Shown here: in pieces, positions 48,786 to 59,379 of the stretch
Layout of the letters: each line of letters starts with the position of its first letter
Numbering within the stretch: the stretch's first letter is position 1
Assembly (NCBI RefSeq): GCF_040954835.1
Contig: NC_090714.1
Location: forward strand, 1,166,501 to 1,230,500
Direction of reading: 5' to 3'
Length of the DNA stretch: 64,000 bases
Source of the DNA: Lepisosteus oculatus
Lineage: Eukaryota > Chordata > Actinopteri > Semionotiformes > Lepisosteidae
Notes under the pieces: model-generated
Database searches by the model: none
What the model saw: only the letters and a program-made list of their open reading frames with translations
What the model was told of the DNA's origin: nothing
Made by a program: the position numbers and the translations under genes

Positions 48786-48900
48786 AATGGCACACACTGT
48801 GCTGTAGGAGGCGTATTTGGACAATGAGTTAAACTGCAAGGTGCTTTGGAGTCCTTAGGCATGAAGTGTTGTAAAGTATTGTTAAAATGATTAAATCTAT
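48786..48900 (+). repeat. 5S-SINE tail
   Basis: AAGGTGCTTTGGAGTCCTTA, then GGCATGAAGTG and TTGTAAAGTATTG, resembles the GTAAAGCGCTTTGGAGTCCT tail of fish SINEs. Confidence 0.5.
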
Positions 48901-48924
48901 GACATGAATGTCAACCCTACAATC

Positions 48925-49111
48925 AAGGAACAAGTAATAGGTTTATTCCATGCTGAAAAAAAGAAGAAAGAGAACACAATGTTTCAGGCGTGGAGCCTTC
49001 TTCAGGTGTCAAAGAGCCCGAAGAAGGCACCTGAAGAAGGCTCCACGGCCGAAACGTTGTGTTCTCTTTCTTCTTTTTTTCAGCATGGAATAAACCTATT
49101 ACTTGTTCCTT
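48925..49111. repeat. long inverted repeat, 84-bp arms
   Basis: Left arm 48925-49008 and right arm 49028-49111 are reverse complements apart from about three mismatches, around a 19-bp spacer. The right arm is the repeat CTCCACGGCCGAAACGTTGT followed by GTTCTCTTTC, seen in decayed form at 23850-23970, so this is two copies of one element facing each other or a snap-back duplication. Confidence 0.9.
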
Positions 49112-49624
49112 TGCAGCCTACGCATGCTGACGCAGCTACCCACCTGAACTAAACCCTACAATCAGTCAGCTTTTCCATAAATGTGATTTATTTTTAAGAC
49201 CGATGACAGTTAACTGTTAGAACAGATAAAAAACAGAAACAGGGGTTCTGAAGGATTTTGAATCTGAGATTTGGAGCTGAGCAATTTTGTAGGAGAAAAT
49301 AATTTTAAAGAGCCAGGTGAAGCTTTGTAGGAAAAGAGATACAACATACTACATTGAGAAAACTGAGTACCCTGGAACAGACAAGTATAAAATATTGTCT
49401 TTACTGAACCCAAGACATGGGAAAATTTACTTTCAAAACAAGCAATGTTATTCCTGGATTTTTTTCAATTAATTATCACTGAACAAAGTTCAGAAACAAG
49501 AATGTCAGATAAGAGATCCCCTGAGTTCTGCCAAAAGTGTTTCATGCACAAAATAAGGCACTTTTCCATGTTACATTCACAGATTGATTAATATTAAGGC
49601 CTGTCGTATAAAAAAAGCATATCA

Positions 49625-49630
49625 TTTATT
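49625..49630 (-). terminator. candidate polyadenylation signal of the homeobox gene
   Basis: AATAAA on the minus strand about 710 bases past the stop. Plausible 3' UTR length, but no other support. Confidence 0.25.
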
Positions 49631-50337
49631 TCAAAAGAGTTACACAAAAATATTTTTACGCAATATCTGACAGATTGGAGAACATTAATTTACCGTAAAA
49701 CGTACTCAAACTAGAAAATGGATTTATCAATAAACAATACAGATATGCACTTCAGACAAATCAATCCACCACAAAGGCACACAAAAGGAGTATAAACAAA
49801 CAATATAAAGTAGACAATTTAAGTTACAAAAATAGTATGTACATCCAGACAAGACAGAACACCTCCTACTGTACACACGAAAGTGATTTAAAACAGATGT
49901 AGAGGTGCATTTAAGCCCCAGCTCCAGCAACAGGATGGGCCAAATGGCTTCCTTTCTTTCGCAGACTTTCTTCTCCTTATATTTCATAGCAAAAGAATTA
50001 TATTGTTCAGCTGCTCCGTGTACCTAGAAGTTACATCAGTTACTTCAAGTGATATTCAAGAACAGACGGTACAGGACAGCAATTATAACAAGTGTGTTTC
50101 AAAATGAACAGTCAGTACCATACACAGAAAGAACAGTCTCTGATTCTTGTTTCTTACTTGCAATGGAGGGACACTGACCTCCTTGACGTTTTGTTAGTGC
50201 GCTGGATGATAACAAGCACATACAGTACAGCAGCACTCTTCCTTACTCTTCCTGGAGATCGCACTGGGGCCACGTGGCAGCTCTTCATACCCACCTGCTT
50301 CGGGGGAGTGGGGTCTGTCTCGCCGAAGAGCCGTGCG

Positions 50338-50721
50338 TCAGTCGCCGTCGCTGCCCGCGCCAGAGGCCTCGGGCTCCAGTTCGGCCAGGGGCCGGGCAGC
50401 CGAGCTCTGGATCTCGGCCTCGTGCTCTTTGGCCTTTGCCCGCAGCTTGGCGATGCTGCAGGAGCGCAGGTCCTCAGCGCTGGGGCCGTCCGGCCCCTCC
50501 GGCGCCCCCTGCAGTGCGGTCTGGGAGGGGGCTTGTGCTGCAGGCGGGGGGCGGCTGGCGCCCCCCTCGGGCCTCCCCTCCCAGCGCTCACCGTCCGAGC
50601 TCTCGGCGTCCTGCGGGGCGCCCCCGCCCCCGCCCCCGCCCCCGGCGGCCGACGTCTCCGCGCTCTTCCCCCGCAGTTTCATCTGCCGCCGCATCTTGGC
50701 TCTGCGGTTCTGAAACCAAAC
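50338..50721 (-). CDS. UNCX-like homeobox gene, exon 3 (recognition helix, poly-Gly, OAR)
   Basis: Encodes residues 134-260: recognition helix [19 protein letters not shown], a run of eight Gly, a Pro/Ala/Gly-rich spacer, the OAR-like motif and the acidic end GSDGD. The acceptor is cttgttcag. Very GC-rich, which leaves several long overlapping frames open on both strands; only this one continues the homeodomain. Confidence 0.93.
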   Translation of the reverse strand, partial: VWFQNRRAKMRRQMKLRGKSAETSAAGGGGGGGGAPQDAESSDGERWEGRPEGGASRPPPAAQAPSQTALQGAPEGPDGPSAEDLRSCSIAKLRAKAKEHEAEIQSSAARPLAELEPEASGAGSDGD

Positions 50722-53172
50722 CTGAACAAGCAAGACCCTCACAGTCAGGCGGAACTGCAGCACTGAGAGTCACAGCACGGCCTCTGGCCACAGGGGGCGT
50801 CTTTCAAGATGGTATTTAAGCGTGCGCAACATAAGATCACTTTATCGGCCATATACAGTTTTTGGCATTAGGAATTTGTCTTTTCGCAGACCCCAGCTTG
50901 CTCTCCATGAGACACACAGACAGGGGGAGAGAAGCTGGGGGTCAGAGTGCAGGGTCAGCCATTTATACGGCGCCCCTGGAGCAGCTGGCGTTAAGGGCCT
51001 TGCTCAGGGGCCCAACGGAGTAGGATTCCTCTGCCGGTCGCAATATTCAAACTGGCAACCTTCCAGCCACAGGCAGAACAATGTTTAAGGAATTTATGAC
51101 ACGTTACGCAGAAATAAGGGTGATTTCCACTAGTCAGGGCAGTTTTGTTGGGTCTGCGTGGGGAACCTCTAGGCAAAGTTTTGCAGTTTTGCAACGCGAA
51201 GACTATTAGCCATAGAACAGCTTGTCAGGCACAGCAGGATTGTCCTAATATTGCCAATTGGACACCCTCTTGATTAGTCTATAATTGATGGGGATCAAGT
51301 TGGAAAAGCACTTTAAGCTCTGTCAGTAAGAGCTTCTGGTTTTCTCTCAAATCAGGGTATTTAAAATTACAAGTCTAGGTCAAAGGAAACATATTTCAGG
51401 TAAAAGCAGAAATCGGTTACATTTCCTTCATCCCTCTGAGGATCTCTGCACTTGACAAGGTCACCTGATGAAAGCGATTATTGGTGTTGTTACAGCTATT
51501 GGTGGCTACAGAAGAGTCTCTAAGAATTTAAATACAATGTGTAACAGCTGGCCACTGTCTACATTTCCAGCTGCAGAGCACAGAAGATTTGGCTGAGATG
51601 TAGGGGTTTCAGGCTCAGTGATCAAAGCAATCATAAAGTTCACCTTGGTTAACCTTAGTTAACTAAGTTCTGGGCAAATGATTACCTGTCTAGAAAGGCA
51701 CTATATGACAGGACAAATATGTACTGGCATGTGTATACTACAACATAGTCTTAAATTAAGAATGTCAAAATGCTACAGGTTCAAATTCTCACTTTAGTAG
51801 CAAAGGATTTATCAAACTGTACTGTGTGAAAACTGGTTTCAGGCTGGAATAGGTAATTTAGTACTTTACATCAGGATTACTTTAGGAATGAGTTGGAAGC
51901 CTGTGTGTGCATGCATGCACAATATTGATAAACACACGGTATGTCCATCTGTAGTTCTAAACCACAAATACAGATAATCCAAATAATAATGATATTATAA
52001 TACTAATAATTCTTCATATTCCATCCATACTAGTGCAGGGTCGGGGGGGAAGCCTAACCAAACAGGCATCCTGCCCAGGGTGTGCCCCACCTTGCGCCCC
52101 GATTCTTGCCTGGACAGGCTGCGGCTCCCCGGCGACCCTGAACCAGATGGAGTCCAGCCGCCCCTCCTGCCCAGTTCTCCCCGCTCACCTGCACCCGGGC
52201 TTCGATGAGGTCCAGCCTGAGCGCCAGGGCCTCTCTCATGAAGATGTCGGGGTAGTGAGTCCTCTCGAAGGCCTTCTCCAGCTCCTCCAGCTGCCAGCTG
52301 CTGTAGTTCGCGCGCGCACGTCTCTGCTTCACCGGCCGGCTCTCGTCTGGAAATTCAGGCACAGCCGACACCAGCCATCAGGCCCGGAGACGCCGCTTTC
52401 ACCAGCCCGTCTCGCGAGTTCCTGTTCTCCAACTTCGGAAAACTGTGCTGACAATAAGGCACCTACTGCACACCGTGTCAGAGGAATACACGTGTGGATA
52501 CAGTGTGATATACATATTGTACATCTCAGTTTGTTCAATCCATTTTCAAGTGCTTTCATTACTTTAGAATATAAATTCTATTGACATTTGAGTAGTTTCT
52601 CACAGCTTTTCCTTGCTCAACCTTTTATTACCATTTGCTACCCAATGTTGACTGTTTTCTGTTTAAATGAAACGTGACCCTCTGATTATTATACTACGTA
52701 ATTGTTCAAATCATGCAGAATATTGTTTGTTTAAATCGTACGTCGCACTGTGCTCACAAATAAATCAATTTTCAAAATCTTGCTGTAGTTAATGACCTGA
52801 CAGAGTCACGTATACTCAGGTTAAGTCTTTTAAAATGCGCACTGGAATCTTCTGCCAGTTCAGTCAACCATCGGGAGTGCCTGTAGTCATTTAAAGCTGC
52901 GTGGGACATCTGGCCTGCAGTATTGTCTTACCTGTGTACTCCGAGATGCCAACCAAGCCTGCTGCCTGAGTAGCCAGAAGAAGAGCCTGCTTGCAGGGCT
53001 CCGGTTGCAGGTAACTCTGGAGGATTTCGTAGCTGATCAGGGAACCTGGCACAAGAAGGCTGGGCAGCTGTGCGGAGCCCAGCCTTGCTGGGAATGCTGG
53101 GTAGAGATGCGCTGAAGACGAAGGAAAAAGCCCAGGTGACAGAGCAGACATGAGCTGTCCTGGGCTGAACAT
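50338..53172 (-). CDS. UNCX-like paired-class homeobox protein with OAR motif, 3 exons, 260 aa
   Basis: Exons 53172-52932, 52346-52189 and 50721-50338 join in phase into 260 residues. The homeodomain spans about residues 88-147, with [10 protein letters not shown] in helix 1, [12 protein letters not shown] in helix 2 and [12 protein letters not shown] in helix 3; W48, F49, Q50, N51 and R53 are present. The W at the start of helix 1 and the [11 protein letters not shown] string are diagnostic of UNCX/unc-4. The intron between Q46 and V47 of the homeodomain is shared by many paired-class genes, including UNCX. Differences from UNCX are Met rather than Trp at position 56, a short unrelated N-terminus, a Gly run and a C-terminal OAR-like motif ([16 protein letters not shown], 222-237). 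An in-frame TGA at 53208-53206 sits upstream of the ATG at 53172, supporting that start. Likely a nuclear DNA-binding transcription factor; targets unknown. It could be a divergent tandem duplicate of uncx. Confidence 0.88.
50830..51090 (+). repeat. dispersed repeat (GGGCCTTGCTCAGGGGCCCA type)
   Basis: GTTAAGGGCCTTGCTCAGGG then GCCCAACGGAGTAGGATTCC and AACTGGCAACCTTCCAGCCA belong to a repeat widespread in fish genomes. The upstream part (ATCACTTTATCGGCCATATA) is usually found with it. Confidence 0.65.
52021..52160. repeat. two tRNA-headed SINE tails, head to head
   Basis: 52065-52160 is the plus-oriented tail (CATCCTGCCCAGGGTGTGCC, CTTGCGCCCCGATTCTTGCC, GGCGACCCTGAACCAGATGG). 52021-52055 looks like the same tail end in reverse (CCATCCATACTAGTGCAGGG). 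It stops about 28 bases short of the exon 2 donor. Confidence 0.65.
52189..52346 (-). CDS. UNCX-like homeobox gene, exon 2 (homeodomain helices 1-2)
   Basis: Encodes D81 to Q133, covering homeodomain positions 1-46. The acceptor is gaatttccag and the donor CAG|GTGAGC. The string [20 protein letters not shown] is close to UNCX. Confidence 0.95.
52932..53172 (-). CDS. UNCX-like homeobox gene, exon 1
   Basis: Residues 1-80 plus one base, beginning [14 protein letters not shown]. Rich in Leu, Pro, Ser and Ala with no recognised domain; the UNCX N-terminus as I know it is not similar. The ATG has A at -3 and the donor reads CAG|GTAAGA. The exon is less certain than the others because homology does not support it, only frame, splice site and upstream stop. 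Confidence 0.72.
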
Positions 53173-56100
53173 CCTGCCTGTCCAGACTCGGTGCAAGTCC
53201 AATCTTCACAGGGTTGTCCCGGAGGTTACAGAGAAAAGGAAATGAAGACAAAGAAAACGGTGCCCACTGCTCCCAGGCAGGCACTAATACTATGAAGCCT
53301 GAATATATGCTCTCAAATTGTAAATGCGGATTAGACCCTGAAACAGAAACTGATCTGCATCGGATGAAATAAAATACAGGCACATCATCGAATCAAGCCA
53401 CATATGTGCAAAAGTGTCTCTTCGGGTATCATTTCAAACTGAAACCAAGGATCTAAACTGAATCAGAAAATCAGAGAATAAAGAAAATACCATAACAATG
53501 GCAAAGCTTTAGAAAGAAGCAGACGGAGCCATTCCAAAAATCTGAAGGATTCCCAGTGAAAAAGAACACTAAATACCTTAGTGAAAAAGTTAAAAACAAA
53601 AGTAAAACTGAAGCTTTTTTAAGAAAGTAAAAGACTAGTAATCCTTAAAAAAGCATTGATCAAAAACATGAGCTGGTATGTTTCCCCTCAATAAATAGCA
53701 ATCATTTCCTTTCTGAGGGAAGATGGCCTCACTTCTGCAGGAGGTACCTGCACCTGAGCCAGGTGTGAACTACAGTGCTCCTTACCTGTAATCCGCCATC
53801 CAGGGACCTCCTCCTCTGGTCACATGGCTCTCAAGAGTCAAGAAGGAGAAAAAAACTTCTTCAAAGAAACTCTTCAATCAACTGAAAAGTGTGAATCCGA
53901 TCAGGGACCTTAGATTGAGTTTCTGAGCAAATATTCTCTCTAATGCATCACTCTTATTGACCCGAGTGACACTCAGGCTCAGTGAACTTTACACCATTTC
54001 GAAAAAAATATCAAATATAACATTTGATGTGTAAAATTCAGTTCCAAACTACAGTTGGACTTTTGTTGGAAAATATTCTCCATTATTTTAACATTCAACA
54101 CAAAAATACTGCATGCTCATAGTATTCATGTTAATAAATTTAAAAAAAATAATATTTATTTTCAAATCTTGATTTTAAAAATGTTTTTTCTGAGTGTTTT
54201 AAAACATGTTTGGAGAAATGTTATTTTTTTTTACAGAGTATTCACCTGCTGGGAGTGTTAAAGACACTATAATGTTTTTAAAGTAAATATTTTTACGAAT
54301 TCCATTTTACTAAAAGCAAATGTATACAGGTCACTGAAAGCTCTGCAGCAAAAATTAAAACACAATATTGATCACTAACAGTAACGACAGGGGTGCAATC
54401 ACAATTACCTATAAAAGGTACTTTTATTATACAAATTAAATTTTACACACGAAAAATTAGCCTTTAATACACTTAGCAGATGAAAGCACTACTGATTCAC
54501 TATGTGGTGGAAACTAACACTTATTAACAGTAAGGGTTGCAAACTAATATTACTTATAGTTTCAAACTAAAATGACTTAACATTACTTACTAAGCATGAT
54601 ACAATCAGAGGATGACAGCAAAGAAAACAAAAAAGAAAGCAAAGGCAATATCTTCAAGAGAAAAACAGCTCTGTGTAAGCAGCCCTGCAATCCCTTCTTA
54701 ACACAGCAGATTCTATCTCTTTATGAGTTAAAAAACAAGCAGTCATTGTTTACAAAAGAATCTCGGCTCACTAATTTAACAACAAACATCTTAAAATGAA
54801 ATTACACGCTGAACTGCAGAATTTTTCATATGAAGTCTATTTTTGTTTTCTTTTGATGAAGACGTGCACATATTTCAAAGCTATATTTTATTCGTTAAAA
54901 TCACATCATTTTTAACAAAGTTAATTTAGCCACTTCATATATTTCTAACTACTACTACTAACAATTACAATTACCAAGAAGAGCTCAGCGTACAGTACAA
55001 TGCTGATGAGAGCAAAGACTATACTGTGGTTTAACTTCATGATCACGCGTTATTTTTTCGGATGTTGAAAATACTCTCTGCTCTTAAGTATTGTTTTACT
55101 CTCTGATCTGCACTTTCAAAAAAGAAAACATCCATGTTTTTCTCTTGGAGTACAACAGGGTTCGAGCCAGTCTGACTTGTTTAGATTATCTTCTGTTAGA
55201 GGAGTTCACTCACAATGGATTTGGGTCAGGGATTCTCGGCCTTTGAAAACAGATCACTTTCACAATGAAGATTCTGTTCTACTGGAGACTGTGGAACGGA
55301 ATTTCATGGCTTATATTTTAAGTCATCCACGTTAAAGAAAGGTAATTAAATTACCTCCATTTTGTTGGGCTGATTTACCTTCATTCACTCACCTGCCCCA
55401 GCCTTTAAAAGGCCAATTAACACAGTTTAAAATGACTTTTTATTAGCTGTGAAACTGAATGACACTCCATTTCCTGATTACTCCCAATATGTTCATGTAT
55501 CAACAAACCACATAAAGATGGTTTTTATTCGACTGCAGAAAAATGTAATCACCCTGATTTTGCAACTTTTTCGATCTGTTCTATAAATGGTTTAAAATAA
55601 TCACTAGCTTTCTTAAAACAGAAAATAATCATCTATGTACTGCATGCATTCTCAAAATGTTACTAAGTACCTGTGTTTAAACGAAACATTTTAGGGACAC
55701 TGTAATTTTCTAATGAAATGAAATAATTCAAAAGTGAGTTTAATTAACAGTTTTAATTGTGATTAAAAGTTTTGTACTTTCATTGATTTTTTAAAATTGT
55801 ATTATGCAAACTGCTGGAAAATTGTTAATTTCGTTAATAATCGAAGTGACCTTGTTAAACAGCTTGTGCTTTGACATTGTCAAACAATGTGGTTTAACCA
55901 CCAAACTCCCCTCTTTGTAGTTATTCCAAGCACCCTGTTAGAAATGGCAGGTCTGGTCCTTAAATAAACCTATTCTACAATATTTTTTTTTTCAGACTAC
56001 CCAGAATAATCATAAACCCAGATTAAGTATACAGACCTTAGGTACAACAAGGAAACTGTTTTAATGTGATGGTTGATGCAGACATCAAAGATGTGTGTTA

Positions 56101-56682
56101 TTTAATTACCACCAGGAGAGCATCTTTTTGAATTATTAAGGCTGGAGATGAAAAGTTAAGAAGGAGCAATTTGGTGAGATATTCAGCTTAAATGAGAGTT
56201 CATTTCTGAAAACAACTTGTCAAAGTAAATGTAGGCACGTGCTATACTGTATATCTGTAGTCAACAGTCATCAACACACCCATACGGCCTTCTATAACAC
56301 AGCTTCCTTCTCACATTGCACAATCACAGGCATAAGTGTCATTCTCAATCAATATCATTCAACAAATCCATTCATTCATGTTATTTTGTTTTCCTAAAGA
56401 AAAGTTTGCTTTCCCAGAATAAAAACAAAAGATAACTATGCAAGAAAATCAAATGAAGAATCACGTCAAAAAAGCACTTCAAAATTCAAAATCTGTAAGT
56501 AGACATTGCTGTATTAAAGTTAAGGTGCAGACACACTGTAGTTGTTTTCTAAATAAATGCCAGACTTTTATTAAGCTCCTGTCTGGGGTCTTTTCAGGAA
56601 ATCTGCAAAAACTGATGACTTTTTTGCGGACTAACAACAGAACACTGTTAAACGTGTGCAAAAGGGTTGTAGAAAGGTGTAG

Positions 56683-56980
56683 CTATGGTGGTGCACTGGT
56701 TGGCATTGCAGTCTCGTTGTGCTGGGGCCCTGGGTTAGTTCTGGCTGTCTGTGTGAAGTCTGTATGTTCTCTCCATGTTCGCATGGGTGTCCTCTGGGAG
56801 CTTCATAGTCCAAAGACATGCTGGTATGTTAATTGGCTTCTGGGAAAATGGCCCTCCAGTGAGTGTGTGCCCTGTGATGGACTGGCATCCATTCCAAGGT
56901 GTACCCTGCCTTGCGCCCATTGCTTGCTGGGATTGACTCCTCTGTGACTCTGAACTGGACAGAGCGGTTAGAAAATGGAC
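56683..56980 (+). repeat. tRNA-headed SINE copy D
   Basis: Nearly full length: ATGGTGGTGCACTGGTTGGC at the head, CTGTATGTTCTCTCCATGTT, CCAAAGACATGCTGG, GTTAATTGGCTTCTGGGAAA, CCCTGTGATGGACTGGCATC, CTTGCGCCCATTGCTTGCTG, ending in GAGCGGTTAGAAAATGGACA. Confidence 0.87.
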
Positions 56981-59379
56981 AGACGTAGAAAAGAACGAAA
57001 CAGAAATCACAGGAAACGCATTTAATCCCACATCTTCAGTCCCAACCTTTATGAATTGTTCAACTGGACTCAGGGTGGGTGCCACGCTTTAGCATCAGTA
57101 AAAGCACAGCCCTAAGCAACCCTGTCACGTGACTGTAAGACAATAAGCCAGTGTCTCTAACCACCCTCCCGTCGGTGGTGCCACTGAGAAAACGGGGGTT
57201 TGCAGGCAGATGCAGGAAGTGTGATTCCCAGCTGGCTAAGACTTTCCCCGGGATCAAGCTGAATCCATCGTGTAAAGACACAGAGCTCACTGTGAGCTGT
57301 CTGGGAGAAGGGAATCGCTGCTCTTCCTGCTGTGTAAGCTAGAGGAAAAGTAAAGGGACGACAGTGGGCTGGGGGGGGGGGTTTGTGCCACGTTCACCCT
57401 CTGTGATTGCTGGCACGACAGGCTAGCTTACAGAACAGTTTCTTTTACAAAGAAGGTGGAGCAGCAGTGATGAAGGATACAAGATAACTCTTTCAGTTTT
57501 ACCTTTCCTGAGTGGCAGTTAAGAATACTGCACAGGTGTGCGAATGTGAAAAACACCTCACCTAACAACACTCCTGAGATGCTAATAGGTTCAGACTGTA
57601 CTGACAAAACACTGCTGTCACTCCTGTCACCATATCCTGTCGGCGTGACCGGACTTTGATCTGTTTGTTCAGGACAGACATCTGTATGTATCGCTGCCTC
57701 AACTGTGGATCTGACTCATGTCATGTACTGGATCAGTCAAGCTACTGCACTTCAATAATTTATTTGGTTAAGTGTTATAAAATAAATGCAATGCCCTCTG
57801 TGTCTGTTTTCAGCTACAGCTGTTAAACAGAAAAAAAGGATTTCTTAGCATAAAAAACTCTGATGCACTTGAATACTAGAAATTGTCACATTATGAACAA
57901 ATACTAAGTTTGAAAGTAATTTATCTTATACAAAGTTAAGAAATTATATGTGGAAGTGTAATATGATTTAAAACCTTATCAAAACTATAACATGAAACAA
58001 GGTTTTTACTAAGTAGAAATATAAACAAATAAAACTATGGTTTCATATTGATTAAAGGATTACATCAGGTAAAACTTCAATGTCATCACATATCATAAAA
58101 CTAGGTGCATGTTTTAACCATATGCCATATGGTTATGAAAGTCCTTTTAAAGATCATTTAAACTAACATGTTTTTAATGTTAGCTGTATGACATGCTGGT
58201 GTACCTCATATTAATCAGAGTATCATCTTTTAGGACTATGTACTGTATGTACTAATTAAAAAAGTCACCTTTTCATACATTCACTTCTAAGCTAGATTAA
58301 AGAAGTCAAAGCCTTAAAAAATGTCATAAATAGCTATAAGAAGTTCTATTAGTTATAAATAAATCATGTTTTATATGAAAAAAGAACATTGAGTCATTGA
58401 GTGAGTAAACACACTGAAAAGTAATATTTAACATCGATCGCATGCAAGGTAAACTATACTGCAGTAAGAACGCACATTATAAATATCACATGGTAGATTC
58501 AGAGTTGCAGGAAGCTGTACACGAAAGGGATATGGGTGTTTATATCGATTCTTCTATGTCCTGATTAAGACAAGGTAGGAAAGCAATGAAAATAGCTGAA
58601 GGCTTGTTATAAGGTGTGGAATTTAGACAGGGAGATAACGGGAACACTTTTTACATGCAGAGCTGTGGGCGAGTGGAAGAGGTTTCCTAACTGAGTGGTT
58701 GGTGCCCAAGCTCAACACTTTTAAGAAATAGCTGATCAAATTTTAATTTAACATAGCTACTAAACTGACAAACAAGCGATATGGCCAATCCCCTTTCTCT
58801 TGTGTCCTGCCTTATGTTCTTTTGTTTTATCATTCACCACATCACAGCTGATGAAAACGCATTTTCCCAGAGATTCTCAGAGAAATTAAAAATCTGGAAA
58901 TTATGCCTGATTTGAAAATGATGTATTAATATTAAAAATATTTTGCTCTTTCACACAATGTCACAAAGTAAAAAAGTGTTATTCTAGGTATCCATCTTCT
59001 ACTCCTGTTTTCTTAATCAAAAGCAAAAGGACTGAGCAACAGTATTTTGGGGACACGTTTGTGGCAACAGTAGAGAGCATGTTTTAACCTCTGGTGTAAG
59101 AAAAAAGCAGAAATAGCTTTAGGTTTCTATGGCAGGTCTGAAAGAACTTAAATAAACAGTGTGTGTGTGGTAGAACCGAAGGCCCATCTCTGCTCCTGAT
59201 ATTTCCAGGTAAATTCTCGGATTTCTCCAGCAATGTCTAAAGGCAAATCCTTTTATGTTGTGTTTAGACTGTCACTGGATTCTCTAATTCCAGCTGATCC
59301 AACTAATCAGGGTTACAGTTTTTTTTTTTTAAAAGCAGCCTGAATGTTGACGACATAACTGAGGAACTACAAGTACAAA

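Larger units (their letters stand above)
42600..50337. other. intergenic region between micall2 and the homeobox gene
   Basis: Contains coding-like relics at about 43430-43895, an ATT microsatellite, a 5S-derived SINE split by a tRNA-headed SINE, an 84-bp-arm inverted repeat and, at its right end, the homeobox 3' UTR. No intact gene recognised. Confidence 0.6.
50722..52188 (-). other. homeobox gene intron 2
   Basis: Contains a dispersed fish-type repeat at about 50830-51090 and a SINE-tail pair at 52021-52160. A 14-bp palindrome CTTAGTTAACTAAG lies at 51654-51667. Confidence 0.8.

Noticed and set aside
50092..50819. Long plus-strand frames (224, 181 and 126 codons) across the homeobox exon 3
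   Set aside because: They are opened by the GC-rich coding sequence on the other strand; none has a domain, and only the minus-strand frame continues the homeodomain in phase.
52928..53383. A 151-codon minus-strand frame overlapping homeobox exon 1
   Set aside because: Different frame from the one that splices in phase to the homeodomain; no domain.
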